64,000 bases of DNA from Aquabacter cavernae (lineage in GTDB: Bacteria > Pseudomonadota > Alphaproteobacteria > Rhizobiales > Xanthobacteraceae): positions 930,001 through 994,000 of the forward strand of contig NZ_RWKV01000008.1 in NCBI RefSeq assembly GCF_003993795.1. The letters run 5' to 3'. Position 1 is the stretch's first letter, and every line of letters begins with the position of its first letter. Below the pieces are notes generated by a model. It ran no database searches. It was given only the letters and a program-made list of their open reading frames with translations, and was not told the origin of the DNA. The translations under genes were made by a program, and so were the position numbers. Below are positions 43,030 through 53,862 of this stretch, piece after piece.

Positions 43030-45267
43030 CTATCGGAAACGATTGTTGCGCGGGAAGCCCTTGGGAGGAAGCCGGCCGGATGCGGCCCGCTCGCCCTGCC
43101 ATTCCAGCAGGTCGGTCACGGTCCAGGTGCGTCCGGACGTATCTTCCCAGGTCAGGCCATCCGCGCGGGTGAACACCTTGATGTCCGAGAGACCGCCCTC
43201 GCGATAGCGCTGCAGCCGCACGCCGCGTCCGCGCGCCATCTCCGGCACCTGATTGAGCGGGAAGAGCAGGAGCTTTCGGTTGTCGCCGATCACCGCGACG
43301 GTGTCGCCTGCCGCCGTCACCGCCGCATGGGCCTTGTCGGTGCCGTCCACGGTGAGCACCTGCTTGCCCTTGCGGGTATTGGCGAGACAGTCCTCCTCCG
43401 ACACGACAAAGCCGCGCCCCTCAAGGGAGGCCACCAGCAGCTTGCCGCCGGGCGTATGGGTGAAGACGCGGGCGATCTCCGCATCCTGCTCCATCTCGAT
43501 CATCAGCCGCAGCGGCTCGCCATGGCCGCGCCCGCCCGGCAGCTTGGAGGCTTCCACCGTGTAGAAACGGCCGTTGGACGCAAACACCATGATGCGCGAG
43601 GTGGTCTCGGCGAAGAAGGCGTGGGCGAGGCTGTCATCGGCCTTGAACTGCAGGCCCGACAAATCCTGCACATGGCCCTTCAGCGCGCGGATCCAGCCCT
43701 TGGCGGACAGGACCACCGTGACGGGCTCGCGCTCCACCAATGCCTCGGTGAAGGCGTCCTCATGGATTTCCGGCGCGCTGGCGAAGGTGGTGCGCCGACG
43801 GCCCAGCTCGGTCTCCGGCCCATACTCCTTGCGGGTCTCCCGGATTTCCTTGGAGATGGTCCGCCACTGCGCCGCCTCGGAGGCCACCAGCTTGTTGAGC
43901 TGGTCCTGCTCCTTGGAGAGCGCATCATGCTCCTTGCGGATCTCCATCTCCTCCAGCCGGCGCAGGGAGCGCAGGCGCATGTTGAGAATGGCTTCCGCCT
44001 GGGTGTCGGTGAGCGAGAAGGTGGCGATGAGGCTGGCCTTCGGCTCATCCTCCTCGCGGATGATCCGGATCACCTCGTCGAGGTTGAGATAGGCGATGAG
44101 ATAGCCCGCCAGAATCTCCAGGCGGCGGGCGATCTCGGCAAGGCGATGGCGCGAGCGGCGCAGCAGCACGTCGCGCCGGTGGGCCAGCCATTCGCGCAGG
44201 GCATCGGCCAGGGACAGCACCTTCGGCACCTGCCCGCGCACCAGCACATTCATGTTCAGCGGCACGCGCGCCTCAAGCTCGGTGAGCTTGAACAGGCTGG
44301 CCATGAGCACTTCGGGATCCACGGTGCGGGCCCGCGGCTCCAGGACAAGGCGGATATCCTCCGCGCTCTCGTCGCGCACATCGGCCAGCAGCGGCAGCTT
44401 CTTCTCCGTCAGAAGCTCGGCGATCTTCTCCACAAGGCGCGACTTCGGCACGCCGTAGGGGATTTCCGTGATGACCACCAGATAGGTGCCGCGACCACCC
44501 TCCTCCTTGTGCCAGCGCGCCCGCACGCGGAACGAGCCGCGCCCGGTGGCATAGGCTTCCGCGATGCCCACCGGATCGTCCACGAGAATGCCGCCGGTGG
44601 GGAAATCGGGACCGGGCACGAACTGGAGCAGGTCGGAGGCGGGCGCGGCGGGGTGCTCCACCAGATGGAGCGCCGCATCCAGCAACTCGGCGGCATTGTG
44701 CGGCGGAATGGACGTGGCCATGCCCACCGCGATGCCTTGCGAGCCGTTGGCCAGAAGATTGGGGAAGGCCGCCGGCAGCACGCTCGGCTCCTCCTCGGAG
44801 CCGTCATAGGTGGGCCGGAAGTCCACCGCATCCTCGTCGATCCCGTCCAGCAGCAGCATGGCGGTGTCGGTGAGGCGCGCCTCGGTGTAACGCATGGCGG
44901 CGGCGTTATCGCCGTCCACATTGCCGAAATTGCCCTGCCCGTCCACCAGCGGATAGCGCTGGGCGAAACCCTGGGCGAGGCGCACCAGCGCGTCATAGAC
45001 AGCCTGGTCGCCATGGGGGTGGAACTTGCCGATGACGTCGCCCACCACGCGCGCGCACTTCTTGAACCCCTGGCCGGGATCAAGGCGCAGCTGGCGCATG
45101 GCGTGGAGGATGCGCCGATGCACGGGCTTGAGGCCATCGCGCGCGTCGGGCAATGCCCGGTGCATGATGGTGGACAGGGCATAAGCGAGGTAGCGCTCTT
45201 CAAGCGCGGCCTTCAGATCGACCGGCTCGATGACGCCATCCCCGGGCGGACTGGTGCGGGTGGCCAT
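43030..45267 (-). CDS. parC: DNA topoisomerase IV subunit A
   Basis: Breakage-reunion subunit of topoisomerase IV (745 aa), which separates daughter chromosomes. The active-site Tyr is in [31 protein letters not shown] and [16 protein letters not shown] form the quinolone-binding region, and [19 protein letters not shown] follows. The C-terminal beta-pinwheel is shorter than in GyrA and lacks the GyrA box. The longer frame to 45378 adds 37 unlikely codons; [20 protein letters not shown] is the natural start. Confidence 0.95.
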   Translation of the reverse strand: MATRTSPPGDGVIEPVDLKAALEERYLAYALSTIMHRALPDARDGLKPVHRRILHAMRQLRLDPGQGFKKCARVVGDVIGKFHPHGDQAVYDALVRLAQGFAQRYPLVDGQGNFGNVDGDNAAAMRYTEARLTDTAMLLLDGIDEDAVDFRPTYDGSEEEPSVLPAAFPNLLANGSQGIAVGMATSIPPHNAAELLDAALHLVEHPAAPASDLLQFVPGPDFPTGGILVDDPVGIAEAYATGRGSFRVRARWHKEEGGRGTYLVVITEIPYGVPKSRLVEKIAELLTEKKLPLLADVRDESAEDIRLVLEPRARTVDPEVLMASLFKLTELEARVPLNMNVLVRGQVPKVLSLADALREWLAHRRDVLLRRSRHRLAEIARRLEILAGYLIAYLNLDEVIRIIREEDEPKASLIATFSLTDTQAEAILNMRLRSLRRLEEMEIRKEHDALSKEQDQLNKLVASEAAQWRTISKEIRETRKEYGPETELGRRRTTFASAPEIHEDAFTEALVEREPVTVVLSAKGWIRALKGHVQDLSGLQFKADDSLAHAFFAETTSRIMVFASNGRFYTVEASKLPGGRGHGEPLRLMIEMEQDAEIARVFTHTPGGKLLVASLEGRGFVVSEEDCLANTRKGKQVLTVDGTDKAHAAVTAAGDTVAVIGDNRKLLLFPLNQVPEMARGRGVRLQRYREGGLSDIKVFTRADGLTWEDTSGRTWTVTDLLEWQGERAASGRLPPKGFPRNNRFR

Positions 45268-45570
45268 GGGTTCCGGAGTAGCGCGGCAGGTCTTCCGGCA
45301 CAAGGCGCCGTCATGGCCCGCCAAGGTCCGCCACGGCCCCGGCATCGCTTCGTCCTCATCCTGCCTCGGCTCTGCCATGAAGCTGAATGAAACGTCGATT
45401 TGCGTTTACCGAGGTGAACGCGCGTTCAAGAAGCGCGTATTTCAGCACCTGTTTCAACAGAAGATATTTTTCTGGAATGTTTTTATGGAACACAACCATG
45501 ACATTCGGTCGTTTCACCTTTCGATAGGACGCGGATACGCGGCCACTCAGGATCTCCAGGAGGAGACGAA
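45268..45570. promoter_or_regulatory. 303-base divergent promoter region
   Basis: No gene is seen between parC and the small exported-protein gene. About 45405-45540 is clearly AT-richer than the surroundings. It contains inverted repeats ACGCGC/GCGCGT (45418-45438, 9-base spacer) and CTGTT-TC-AACAG (45449-45460), possible operators. No terminator is visible. Confidence 0.45.
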
Positions 45571-45909
45571 ATGAATCGACTTGTCCTTGCTTTTTGCGGT
45601 GCGGCAGCGCTCGGCGTCACTGCCATGGCCACCGGGGCCAATGCGACCCCGCTGAATCCGGTCAATCCGGCGGGCGGGTCCGTGGGTAACATCACCGAAG
45701 AGGTGCGGTGGCGGCGCGTGTGCCGGCCCATGTGGCGCGGCCCGGTGCAGGTCATGAACTGCCGGAATGTCTGGGTGGGTCCGCCCCGTGGCAATAATTA
45801 CGGCTACGGCCCCGGCCCCCGTTCCGGCCCGCGTTACGGGTGGGGCCCCGGGCCCGGCTACGGCCCCGGCTATGGCGGCCCCGGCTATGGTGGCCGCGGC
45901 TATTACTGA
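45571..45909 (+). CDS. glycine/tyrosine-rich exported protein, function unknown
   Basis: A 112-aa protein with a signal peptide (MNRLVLAFCGAAALGVTAMA, cleavage near ANA). A short segment follows with two cysteines (RRVCRPMWRGPVQVMNC), then a Gly/Pro/Tyr tail of repeated GPGYG and GGPGYGG units. GGAGGAGACGAA precedes the ATG and gives strong translation. Its last 7 bases overlap the recO end on the opposite strand. It may be a surface or envelope protein; the family is not recognised. Confidence 0.72.
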   Translation: MNRLVLAFCGAAALGVTAMATGANATPLNPVNPAGGSVGNITEEVRWRRVCRPMWRGPVQVMNCRNVWVGPPRGNNYGYGPGPRSGPRYGWGPGPGYGPGYGGPGYGGRGYY

Positions 45910-46628
45910 GCCTGACGCGCCACAGACGCGATGAACGCCGCGCGGGCGTCCGAAAGGGCGAACCCGCGCGGTTCCATGATGTGGCGGGACAGGAAATGCC
46001 CCGTCAGCCGGAACGCCTCGGCGATCTCGTCCGCCGTCGGGCGTATCTGCGTCGCCAGCAGGAAGGTGGGCAGAGGCAGCAGCCGGTCCGCATAAGGCGC
46101 GCCCGCCTGGGCCGAAACCGCCCGTCCGCTGCGGGGCGACACATAGATGAGATCCTCGCGCCCCCCCGTCGCCGCGCAAGTTTCGAGATCGAGCCCGAAG
46201 CCCAGTTCCGACAGCAGCGCCAGTTCGAGCCGCGCCATCAGGATGGCCGCATCGCGCGGATCCTCGAACGTATCGAGGATGGTCTGGCAGACGCGGTAGA
46301 GCGCGGGATGAGGATCGCGCTCCGGCAGCAGGCGGATGAGGCTTGCCATGTGGCTCACCCCGAAGGCCGCATGGGCGAGGCGCATCAGCGCTTCCGCCCG
46401 AAGGGCAAGCGGCTCCACGGAGAACGTGCCGAGTTGGTCTTCCAGGCGCGCACGCCAGGTGACGTGGAGGGTGTTTCCCGGTTGGAGCCAGGGCGCGAGG
46501 CGCCGGGAGAAGGCACCTCGCACAAGGCCCATATGGCGCCCCCGCGTGAAGGTCAGAAGCTCGACGATGGCGCTCGCCTCCCCGTGCCGCCGCACGCCGG
46601 TGACCAGGGCTTCGTCGCTCCATTCCAC
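45903..46628 (-). CDS. recO: RecO, DNA repair and recombination mediator
   Basis: A 241-aa protein that loads RecA with RecR at gapped DNA. The N-terminal OB fold begins VEWSDEALVTGVRRHGEASA and continues with RGRHMGLVRGAFSRR. The C-terminal helical part holds RLELALLSELGFGLDLETCA, whose cysteine would be one zinc ligand; the other zinc cysteines are not obvious. The start is a GTG, 7 bases after the era stop. This is the last gene of the lepB-rnc-era-recO run. Confidence 0.92.
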   Translation of the reverse strand: MEWSDEALVTGVRRHGEASAIVELLTFTRGRHMGLVRGAFSRRLAPWLQPGNTLHVTWRARLEDQLGTFSVEPLALRAEALMRLAHAAFGVSHMASLIRLLPERDPHPALYRVCQTILDTFEDPRDAAILMARLELALLSELGFGLDLETCAATGGREDLIYVSPRSGRAVSAQAGAPYADRLLPLPTFLLATQIRPTADEIAEAFRLTGHFLSRHIMEPRGFALSDARAAFIASVARQAQ

Positions 46629-46635
46629 GGCGGCG

Positions 46636-47760
46636 TCAGTCTCCCTTCGGGAAGTCCAGGCCCATCTCCCGATAGCGCTCGGGATCATCAGCCCAATTCT
46701 CGCGAACTTTCACGAACAGGAACAGATGCACCTTCTGCTCGGTGATCTCCGCGATCTCGGCCCGCGCCTCCGAAGAGATGGCCTTGATGGTGGAGCCCCC
46801 CTTGCCGAGCACGATCTTCCGCTGGCTTTCCCGCTCCACGAAGATGGTCTGCTCGATGCGCACCGAACCGTCGCGCAATTCCTTCCAGGACTCGGTCTCG
46901 ACGGTGGAGCGGTACGGCAGCTCGTCGTGCAGGCGCACGAACAGCTTCTCCCGCGTCACCTCGGCCGCCAGCATGCGCATGGGGGCGTCGGTGATCTGGT
47001 CCTCCGGATAGAGCCAGGGGCCTTCGGGCACATGGTGCGCCATCCAGCCCTTCAGGTCCTCCACGCCGTCGCCCGTGAGCGCGGAAATCATGAAGACGCG
47101 ATCGAAGGACAGGCGCTGGGTGATCTCGGCGGTGAGCGCCAGAAGCGTGTCGCGCCGAATGAGGTCGATCTTGTTGAGCACCAGCGCGCGAGGGCGGCGC
47201 ACTTCAGAGAGCGGTCCCAGCAGGGCTTCCACGTCCGGGTCCAGGCCGCGCTTGGCGTCCACCAGAAGCGCCACAAGATCGGCGTCCGAGGCACTGGTCC
47301 AGGCGGTGGAGACCATGGCCCGCTCCAGCCGCCGCCGGGGCGAGAAGATGCCGGGCGTGTCCACCAGAACCACCTGGGCGGAGCCGTCGAGGAGAATGCC
47401 GCGCACCACCGCGCGGGTGGTCTGCACCTTGTGGGAGACGATGGAAACCTTCGTGCCCACCAGCGCATTGGTCAGCGTGGACTTGCCCGCATTGGGCGCG
47501 CCCAGCAGGGCGACGAAGCCGCAGCGGGTCGGCCCCTCCGGCGGGGCGGGACGCTCACGGAGAGCGATCTCGTCGTCTTCGTCGTCGAAATCCTCGTCGT
47601 CGAAGTCGTCCGCGTCCAGATCGTCCGATTCCCCCTCGTCGGCGTCGAGATCCTCGTCCGCCTGCGTCTCTTCGGTCGTATCGTGCGTCTCGGCTTCGAG
47701 CGCGTCGTCCTCACGCTCGTCCGGGTCCTGGCCCGGCTTGCGTCCTTCGTCCGCGATCAT
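46636..47760 (-). CDS. era: Era GTPase with acidic N-terminal extension
   Basis: A ribosome-assembly GTPase that binds the 3' end of 16S rRNA. At 374 aa it is about 70 residues longer than E. coli Era. The G domain starts near residue 81: P-loop GAPNAGKST (87-95), VDTPGIFSPRRR and LNKIDLI. The KH domain lies at the end (VLGKGGSTIKAISSEARAEI). Residues 1-66 are extremely acidic, 35 of them Asp or Glu. The ATG overlaps the rnc stop (ATGA) and no internal start precedes the G domain, so the tail is real. Confidence 0.95.
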   Translation of the reverse strand: MIADEGRKPGQDPDEREDDALEAETHDTTEETQADEDLDADEGESDDLDADDFDDEDFDDEDDEIALRERPAPPEGPTRCGFVALLGAPNAGKSTLTNALVGTKVSIVSHKVQTTRAVVRGILLDGSAQVVLVDTPGIFSPRRRLERAMVSTAWTSASDADLVALLVDAKRGLDPDVEALLGPLSEVRRPRALVLNKIDLIRRDTLLALTAEITQRLSFDRVFMISALTGDGVEDLKGWMAHHVPEGPWLYPEDQITDAPMRMLAAEVTREKLFVRLHDELPYRSTVETESWKELRDGSVRIEQTIFVERESQRKIVLGKGGSTIKAISSEARAEIAEITEQKVHLFLFVKVRENWADDPERYREMGLDFPKGD

Positions 47761-48464
47761 GCCTCGCTCCCTTCGCTCACGCCCTCACGGGCCAGAAAGG
47801 CGGCGGCTGCCGCCTTCTGCGCATCCTGCTTGGAGGCGCCCAGCGCCTCCGCCCGCTCCAACCCCGGAAGCTCCACCGCCATCACAAAGCGCGGCGCGTG
47901 GTCCGGTCCGGTGCGGGACACCTCACGATAGGCGGGCGGCGGGAGACCCCGCGCCTGCGCCCATTCCTGCAACACGGTCTTCGGGTCGCGCAGCGGCCTG
48001 CGGGGCGCTTCCAGGCGCGCACGCCAGAAGCGGTCCACCAGAGCGCGCGCGGCCTCGTAGCCAGCATCCAGATAGACCGCCGCCACCACCGCTTCGGCGA
48101 TATCCGCCAGAATGGTGCGGCGCTTGCGGGCGCCGGACTGGGCTTCCCCGACGCCAAGGCGGATGAAGGGGCCGACCATCATGTCCTCGGCCACCTCGGC
48201 GCAGGCTTCCTCGCGCACGAGATCCGCGAGGCGGCGGGACAATTCCCCCTCCTCCGCCTGCGGGAAGGCGGTGAACAACATGTCCGAGACGACGCTGCCG
48301 AGAACGTGGTCGCCCAGGAATTCCAGCCGCTGGTAGGAGCGCACGCGCAGCGCTTCCCCCTTCAACGCGCTGATATGGGTCAGGGCCAGCTCGATCAGCG
48401 CCCGGTCGGCGAAGACGTGGCCGATCCGAGCCTCCAGGGAGGCGAGGTCGTCGATGGCGCTCAT
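47757..48464 (-). CDS. rnc: Ribonuclease III
   Basis: A double-strand-specific endonuclease (235 aa) that processes rRNA and structured RNAs. The catalytic signature is YQRLEFLGDHVLGSVVSDML; a second acidic site is in TILADIAEAVVAAVYLDAG. The dsRNA-binding domain covers about residues 160-230 (PKTVLQEWAQARGLPPPAY, and SKQDAQKAAAAAFL). The ATG at 48464 overlaps the lepB stop, which sets the start over a GTG three codons earlier. Confidence 0.96.
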   Translation of the reverse strand: MSAIDDLASLEARIGHVFADRALIELALTHISALKGEALRVRSYQRLEFLGDHVLGSVVSDMLFTAFPQAEEGELSRRLADLVREEACAEVAEDMMVGPFIRLGVGEAQSGARKRRTILADIAEAVVAAVYLDAGYEAARALVDRFWRARLEAPRRPLRDPKTVLQEWAQARGLPPPAYREVSRTGPDHAPRFVMAVELPGLERAEALGASKQDAQKAAAAAFLAREGVSEGSEA

Positions 48465-49213
48465 CGCACCCACGTCATGAGGCGCGTCCAGCGCACCGTC
48501 CAGGGCCAGGTCCAGACCTGCCAGGCGGGGGTGTGATCGTCGATGGAGAAGAAGATGATCTGCGCCTTGCCAATGAAGTTCTCGAACGGAACGTAGCCCA
48601 CCTGGCTCAGCACGCGGCTGTCGGCCGAATTGTCCCGGTTGTCGCCCATCATGAAATAATGGCCGGCCGGAACGTTGTAGACCTGCGTATTGTCGTAGAA
48701 ACCATTGTCCACGAGATCGAGCGTCTCATAGGACACGCCATTGGGCAGCGTCTCCTTGTAGCGCTTCACCGGCACCATGCGGCCGGTCCCGTCATCCTGC
48801 ATCACATCCGAAAGGCGCTCGCGCTTCACCGGCACGCCGTTGATCTGCAGCACGCCCTCGATCATCTGGATGCGGTCGCCGGGCATGCCGACCACGCGCT
48901 TGATGTAGTCGGTCTCATTGTCCTTGGGCAGCTTGAACACCGCCACGTCGCCGCGCGTGGGCTCCGAGCCGAAGATGCGGCCGGAGAACAAAGGCGGCGA
49001 GAAGGGAATGGAGAAGCGTGAATAGCCGTAGCTGAACTTGGAGACGAAGAGATAGTCGCCGATCAGCAGCGTGTCCTTCATGGACCCGGAGGGGATGTTG
49101 AAGGGCTGGAAGAAGAGGGTACGGATGACGAGCGCAATCAGCAGGGCATGCACGATGACCCGCACGGTTTCCATGAAACCGCCGTCCTTCTTCGAATCGC
49201 TGGTCGTGCTCAT
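48461..49213 (-). CDS. lepB: Signal peptidase I
   Basis: Cleaves signal peptides from exported proteins at the inner membrane (250 aa). One N-terminal helix is predicted (about residues 14-36). The catalytic Ser44 is in IPSGSMKDTLLIGD and the Lys105 in YIKRVVGMPGDRIQ. The later box GHYFMMGDNRDNSADSR is intact. It is coupled to rnc by a 4-base overlap. Confidence 0.96.
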   Translation of the reverse strand: MSTTSDSKKDGGFMETVRVIVHALLIALVIRTLFFQPFNIPSGSMKDTLLIGDYLFVSKFSYGYSRFSIPFSPPLFSGRIFGSEPTRGDVAVFKLPKDNETDYIKRVVGMPGDRIQMIEGVLQINGVPVKRERLSDVMQDDGTGRMVPVKRYKETLPNGVSYETLDLVDNGFYDNTQVYNVPAGHYFMMGDNRDNSADSRVLSQVGYVPFENFIGKAQIIFFSIDDHTPAWQVWTWPWTVRWTRLMTWVR

Positions 49214-49447
49214 TGAATGTCCGGTCGGTTCCGAGAATTCTGCTTATCCCCCCCGCCGCATGGAGGGAATTGGGACGGCTCCGTCACCCCCAGGGTTCCG
49301 GTTTGCCCGGCGCCAAGCGCGGGCGGAAACCCGCCAAGCGGCGCGGCGCCGTTACCGCATGCCCCTCCGGAAACCGAAATCCGATCAGGCCCGTGCGGTT
49401 GGTTTCTATAGACGCTTCGCACTGGAGGGGCAACGCGATGGCGGGCC

Positions 49448-50326
49448 TTATGGCCGCGTCGCCGCCTTCAGCCCATCGGGATCGGCGTCGAAGGCCGCGC
49501 GCATGACGCCGAGGGCGTTGAGGTTGCCGTCGCGATAGCTCACCTGCCCCACATGGAACCAGTCATCGAAGATGTGGTGGACACGCACATCCGCATAGCC
49601 CGGAACGATGCCGGAGCGGATTTCCGCATGCTTGAAGTGCGTCTCGTCCATGTGGCGATAAAGGGTGGTCCACATGCGCCCGCCGGTATCCAGGCGGAGC
49701 ATGCGATCGGTGCCGAAATTCACCTTCCGGGCGGGGATGCGGTCGAGGTCGAACAGCGCATAGCCCGGCCATAGATACCAGGCGCGGGAGCGCCCATCAT
49801 GCTGCTGCACATAGCCATAGCAGGGCTGGTCCGCGAGCCGCGCCATCAGGTCGTCCGGCCCGAGCGGGACGAGGTCGTGGTCCAAGGTCGCGAAGCGGCG
49901 CACCCCGCTGGGCAGAATGAGATTGTGCAGGGTCCAGTTCAGCGCCGTGGCGTGGGAGCGGGAGGAGAATTTCTTCACCAGCGGCGCCCGGGGCAGGCGG
50001 CAATAGATGCGGCCCGCCGCCTCGCAATAGGCGCGGATCTGCGCCGGGGCGTCCGGGTCATCGGAATTGTCGCACACCACCAGGGGCACGCCGGGATGGA
50101 AGCGCGCCATGGCGTCCGACAGGAGCGAGATGGCCTGCGGCACGTTGAAGGCCACCGTGAAGGCCACGATCGGTGCCTTCGAGGCCCGGATGGCGGCCAC
50201 CGCCTTGTCCTGGTCCGGGCTGCGCTGGCGGTGATGCAGCATATCCAGCGCCTGATAGCGGGCGTGGAACAGGCTCTGCTGGATCGGGCCCTGCAGCAGA
50301 AGGTCCCTGAATGTCACGCGGCTCAC
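49448..50326 (-). CDS. putative glycosyltransferase-like protein
   Basis: A 292-aa protein without a recognised name. It looks like a GT-A fold: an N-terminal strand [31 protein letters not shown] typical of the nucleotide-sugar region, and a DxD-like [31 protein letters not shown] lies near the end. No membrane helix is seen. The start is a GTG overlapping the acpS stop (GTGA), so it is coupled to acpS. Between acpS and lepB this gene is unexpected. The acceptor is unknown. Confidence 0.62.
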   Translation of the reverse strand: MSRVTFRDLLLQGPIQQSLFHARYQALDMLHHRQRSPDQDKAVAAIRASKAPIVAFTVAFNVPQAISLLSDAMARFHPGVPLVVCDNSDDPDAPAQIRAYCEAAGRIYCRLPRAPLVKKFSSRSHATALNWTLHNLILPSGVRRFATLDHDLVPLGPDDLMARLADQPCYGYVQQHDGRSRAWYLWPGYALFDLDRIPARKVNFGTDRMLRLDTGGRMWTTLYRHMDETHFKHAEIRSGIVPGYADVRVHHIFDDWFHVGQVSYRDGNLNALGVMRAAFDADPDGLKAATRP

Positions 50327-50757
50327 ACGCCCTCACTGGATTGGGCGGGGAAAGCTGGGCCCCGCGGTTCGGCGCTGATGATGACGTGGGCGGCACACAA
50401 TGGCCCCTCATCGGTCAGGCTCAGCTCGATATAGGCTTCATATCCGGGCGGAACCATGGCCCGCAACCGTGCGGCGGCACCTCCGGTCAACACCAGCGTC
50501 GGCTTCCCCGAGGGCAGGTTCACCACGCCCATGTCGCGCCAGAACACGCCCTGGCTCAAGCCCGTGCCCAGCGCCTTGGAGCAGGCCTCCTTGGCGGCGA
50601 AGCGCTTGGCATAGGTCTCCACCCGCCGTGCCCGGCGATCCGCCTTGGCGCGCTCGGCCGGGGTGAAGATGCGGTCGAGGAAACGGTCGCCGAAGCGCTC
50701 GATGGAGCGCGCGATGCGACGGGCGTCGCAGAAGTCGGTTCCAAGCCCCAGGATCAC
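50323..50757 (-). CDS. acpS: Holo-[acyl-carrier-protein] synthase
   Basis: Transfers phosphopantetheine from CoA to acyl carrier protein (144 aa). Metal ligands are Asp8 ([12 protein letters not shown]) and Glu57 ([15 protein letters not shown]). It starts with a GTG that overlaps the pdxJ stop, and its own stop overlaps the next GTG, so three genes are coupled. Confidence 0.95.
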   Translation of the reverse strand: MILGLGTDFCDARRIARSIERFGDRFLDRIFTPAERAKADRRARRVETYAKRFAAKEACSKALGTGLSQGVFWRDMGVVNLPSGKPTLVLTGGAAARLRAMVPPGYEAYIELSLTDEGPLCAAHVIISAEPRGPAFPAQSSEGV

Positions 50758-51524
50758 GCCACATGCCCCAGAGTGCGGGCATGGCCCTTGGCGATGTGCG
50801 AGCGCATGCGCCGAACCACCGTGTCCAGCCCGTCGAAGATGGCTTCGCCCACCAGGAAATGGCCGATATTCAGCTCCGCCACCTGCGGCAGGCCGGCGAT
50901 CAACTCGGCGGTCTCATAGTCGAGGCCGTGGCCGGCATGGACTTCGAGGCCCAGCTCGCGTGCCCGCGCGGCGCCGGACCTCAGGCGACGGAACTCGCTG
51001 TCGCTCTCGATGCGCGCATCCGCGAGACGGTGATCGCACCAGGCACCCGTATGCAGCTCGATCACATCAGCGCCGAGGGCGTGGGCTGCCTCGATCTGGC
51101 GGGGATCGGCCGCGATGAAGAGCGAAACGCGAATGCCCGCCTCCTTCAGCGCAGCGATGCGCGGAGCGAGATCGGCCGCCTGCCCGGCGCAATTGAGGCC
51201 CCCCTCCGTGGTCCGTTCCTCGCGCCGCTCGGGCACGAGGCAGCAGGCATGGGGGCGCAGGCGCAGCGCGATGCCCACCATCTCGTCGGTGGCCGCCATC
51301 TCGAAATTCAGCGGCAGGGCCACTTCGCTTTTCAGGCGCACCATGTCGGTGTCGCGGATATGGCGCCGGTCCTCGCGCAGATGGGCGGTGATGCCGTCCG
51401 CCCCGGCCGCCTTGGCGAGCTGGGCCGCGCGCACCGGATCGGGATGGACCCCGCCCCGCGCGTTGCGCACCGTCGCAACGTGATCGATGTTCACACCGAG
51501 ACGTACACTCGCACGCGCGCCCAT
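50754..51524 (-). CDS. pdxJ: Pyridoxine 5'-phosphate synthase
   Basis: A TIM-barrel enzyme (256 aa) forming pyridoxine 5'-phosphate from 1-deoxyxylulose 5-phosphate and 3-amino-2-oxopropyl phosphate. It has [17 protein letters not shown] (catalytic residues), [26 protein letters not shown] and [26 protein letters not shown] precedes the ATG at 51524, whose first bases follow just after the end of rsh. The open frame to 51818 merely runs through the rsh gene. Confidence 0.96.
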   Translation of the reverse strand: MGARASVRLGVNIDHVATVRNARGGVHPDPVRAAQLAKAAGADGITAHLREDRRHIRDTDMVRLKSEVALPLNFEMAATDEMVGIALRLRPHACCLVPERREERTTEGGLNCAGQAADLAPRIAALKEAGIRVSLFIAADPRQIEAAHALGADVIELHTGAWCDHRLADARIESDSEFRRLRSGAARARELGLEVHAGHGLDYETAELIAGLPQVAELNIGHFLVGEAIFDGLDTVVRRMRSHIAKGHARTLGHVA

Positions 51525-51535
51525 GTGTGCCTCCC

Positions 51536-53746
51536 TCATCCGTTCGAGCGCTCGACCCCGGAAACCACCGCACGGCTTCTCAGATCCGAGACGATGCCGT
51601 TCAGGTGGCGCAGGTCGAACACGCCGACGTCGATGACCATTTCCGTGAAATCCGGCGACCGCGAGCGCATGGAGATGCCCTCGATATTGCCGTTGCGCTC
51701 GGCGATGGTGGTGGCCACCTGCGCGAGCGAGCCCGGCTCGTTCACCGCCGTCACCACGATCTGTGCCGGGAAGCGCCCGTCCGTCAGCTCGTCCACGTCC
51801 CAGCGCACGTCGAGCCACCGCTCCGGCGTGTCCTCGAACTGCTGCAGTTCGCGCGAATGGATGGGATAGATGGTGATCCCCTCCCCCGGCGTCAGGATGC
51901 CGACGATCCGGTCTCCCGGAACCGCGCCGCCCTTGGCGGCGAAGCGCACGGGCAGTTCGCCGTTGATGCCGCGGATGGGAATGGCCGCCGCGTCGTCCGA
52001 GGCATCGGGGATCTTGAACTTGAGGTTCTGCCCCTTCTTCAGCTCGAACCAGCCCTCGCCATTGGGCGCCCGCCCGCCCGTGCCGCGCTCGTCGGCGCGC
52101 GGGGCGCTCCAGTCGGGATAGACGGCGCGGATCAGGTCGTCGGTCTTGATCTCGCCCCGGCCCACCGCCGCGAACACGTCGTCCAGCGAGGTGCGGGCAA
52201 GGCGCGGCATGGCCTTGACGAGGGCGTCCTCGGAGAAAGCCTTGCCGGCCCGGGCGAAGGCGCGTTCCGCGATCTTGCGGCCGAGCCCCGCATATTGCGC
52301 GCGCACCGCCGTGCGGGTCGCCCGACGCACCGCCGCGCGGGCCTTGCCGGTCACGGCGATGGTCTCCCAGGCGCCGGGCGGGGTCTGCGCCTTGGAGGTG
52401 ATGATCTCAACCTCGTCGCCATTCTTCAGCTCGGACACGAGCGGCGCGATGGTGCCGTTGATCTTGCAGCCCACCGCCGTGTTGCCCACGTCCGTATGGA
52501 CCGCATAGGCGAAATCGATGGGGGTCGCCCGGCGCGGCAGGGCGATGAGGCGCCCCTTGGGCGTGAAGCAGAAGACCTGGTCGTGGAACAGTTCGAGCTT
52601 GGTGTGCTCCAGGAACTCCTCCGGGCTCAGGCCCTGGGAGAGGTTCTCGATGGTCTTGCGCAGCCAGGCATAAGCGCGGCTCTCATTGGAGAGGATGAGG
52701 GCCTGGGCACCCGACCCGTCCTTGTAGAGCGCATGGGCGGCGATGCCGTATTCGGCGATGTCGTCCATGTCCTGGGTGCGGATCTGAAGCTCGACACGCT
52801 GGCGCCGCGGCCCGATGACCGTGGTGTGGACCGAGCGGTAGTCGTTGGGCTTCGGGGTGGAGATGTAATCCTTGAAGCGCCCGGGAACGATGGGCCACTT
52901 CATGTGCACCACGCCAAGCGCCCGGTAACAATCCTCCATGGACTTCACGATGACCCGGAAGCCGTAGAGGTCCGACAGTTGCTCGAAGCCGATGGCCTTG
53001 CGTTCCATCTTGCGCCAGATGGAATAGGGACGCTTCTCCCGGCCCATCACCTGGGCGGTGATGCCGCGTGCGTTCAGCTGGTCCTGAAGCTCGCGCTCGA
53101 TCTCCTCCACCAGCGGCCCGTTGCGCTCGCGCAATTCCTCCACCCGCTGGGTGATGGAGGCATAGGCCTCCGACGAGAGCTGCCGGAAGGACAGGTCCTC
53201 CAGCTCCTCGCGCATGTCCTGCATGCCCATGCGCGCGGCGAGCGGGGCGTAGATGTCCAGGGTTTCCTGCGCCACCCGGTCCCGCTTCTCCTGCGGGACA
53301 TATTTCAGGGTGCGCATGTTGTGCAGGCGGTCGGCCAGCTTCACCAGCAGCACGCGCACGTCGTCGGCGATGGCGAGCAGCAGCTTGCGCAGGTTTTCCG
53401 CCTGCTTGGCCTGCTTGGACACGAGGTCCAGCTTCTTGATCTTGGTGAGCCCTTCCACCAGATCGGCGATCTGGGTGCCGAACAGCTTCTCGATCTCGGC
53501 CCGGGTGGCGCCGGTATCCTCGATGGTGTCGTGCAGCAGCGCGGCGACGATGGTGGCGTCGTCCAGCTCCAGATCCGTGAGGATCGCGGCCACTTCCAGG
53601 GGATGGGAGAAATAGGGATCGCCGGACGCGCGCAACTGGGTGCCATGCGCGCGCATGGCATAGACATAAGCGCGGTCGAGCAACGCCTCGTCGGTGTCTG
53701 GATTGTACCGGCGGACGCGATCGACAAGCTCGTATTGGCGCATCAT
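51536..53746 (-). CDS. rsh: RelA/SpoT-type (p)ppGpp synthetase/hydrolase
   Basis: The single bifunctional stringent-response enzyme usual in alphaproteobacteria (736 aa). The HD hydrolase domain is intact (His72-Asp73 in [13 protein letters not shown], with [10 protein letters not shown]), so it can degrade ppGpp. The synthetase domain shows [18 protein letters not shown] and [24 protein letters not shown] domain (about 385-445) and a C-terminal ACT domain (about 660-730, [20 protein letters not shown]) follow. Two ATG codons stand side by side at the start. It lies upstream of pdxJ. Confidence 0.95.
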   Translation of the reverse strand: MMRQYELVDRVRRYNPDTDEALLDRAYVYAMRAHGTQLRASGDPYFSHPLEVAAILTDLELDDATIVAALLHDTIEDTGATRAEIEKLFGTQIADLVEGLTKIKKLDLVSKQAKQAENLRKLLLAIADDVRVLLVKLADRLHNMRTLKYVPQEKRDRVAQETLDIYAPLAARMGMQDMREELEDLSFRQLSSEAYASITQRVEELRERNGPLVEEIERELQDQLNARGITAQVMGREKRPYSIWRKMERKAIGFEQLSDLYGFRVIVKSMEDCYRALGVVHMKWPIVPGRFKDYISTPKPNDYRSVHTTVIGPRRQRVELQIRTQDMDDIAEYGIAAHALYKDGSGAQALILSNESRAYAWLRKTIENLSQGLSPEEFLEHTKLELFHDQVFCFTPKGRLIALPRRATPIDFAYAVHTDVGNTAVGCKINGTIAPLVSELKNGDEVEIITSKAQTPPGAWETIAVTGKARAAVRRATRTAVRAQYAGLGRKIAERAFARAGKAFSEDALVKAMPRLARTSLDDVFAAVGRGEIKTDDLIRAVYPDWSAPRADERGTGGRAPNGEGWFELKKGQNLKFKIPDASDDAAAIPIRGINGELPVRFAAKGGAVPGDRIVGILTPGEGITIYPIHSRELQQFEDTPERWLDVRWDVDELTDGRFPAQIVVTAVNEPGSLAQVATTIAERNGNIEGISMRSRSPDFTEMVIDVGVFDLRHLNGIVSDLRSRAVVSGVERSNG

Positions 53747-53862
53747 GGCCGAACGGACCGCCGCAAATTGGACGCAAACTAAACTTTGCGGCTCAGGATA
53801 TCACTTGGCGGCGGCACTGGCGCAAGGCCGAATTCGGTCCTCGCGCCAAATGCATAGCTGCG

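Noticed and set aside
43327-45390. 687-codon plus-strand open frame
   Set aside because: It is antisense to parC, which has the catalytic Tyr and quinolone-region motifs.
51527-53782. 751-codon plus-strand open frame
   Set aside because: It mirrors rsh exactly and has no family motif.
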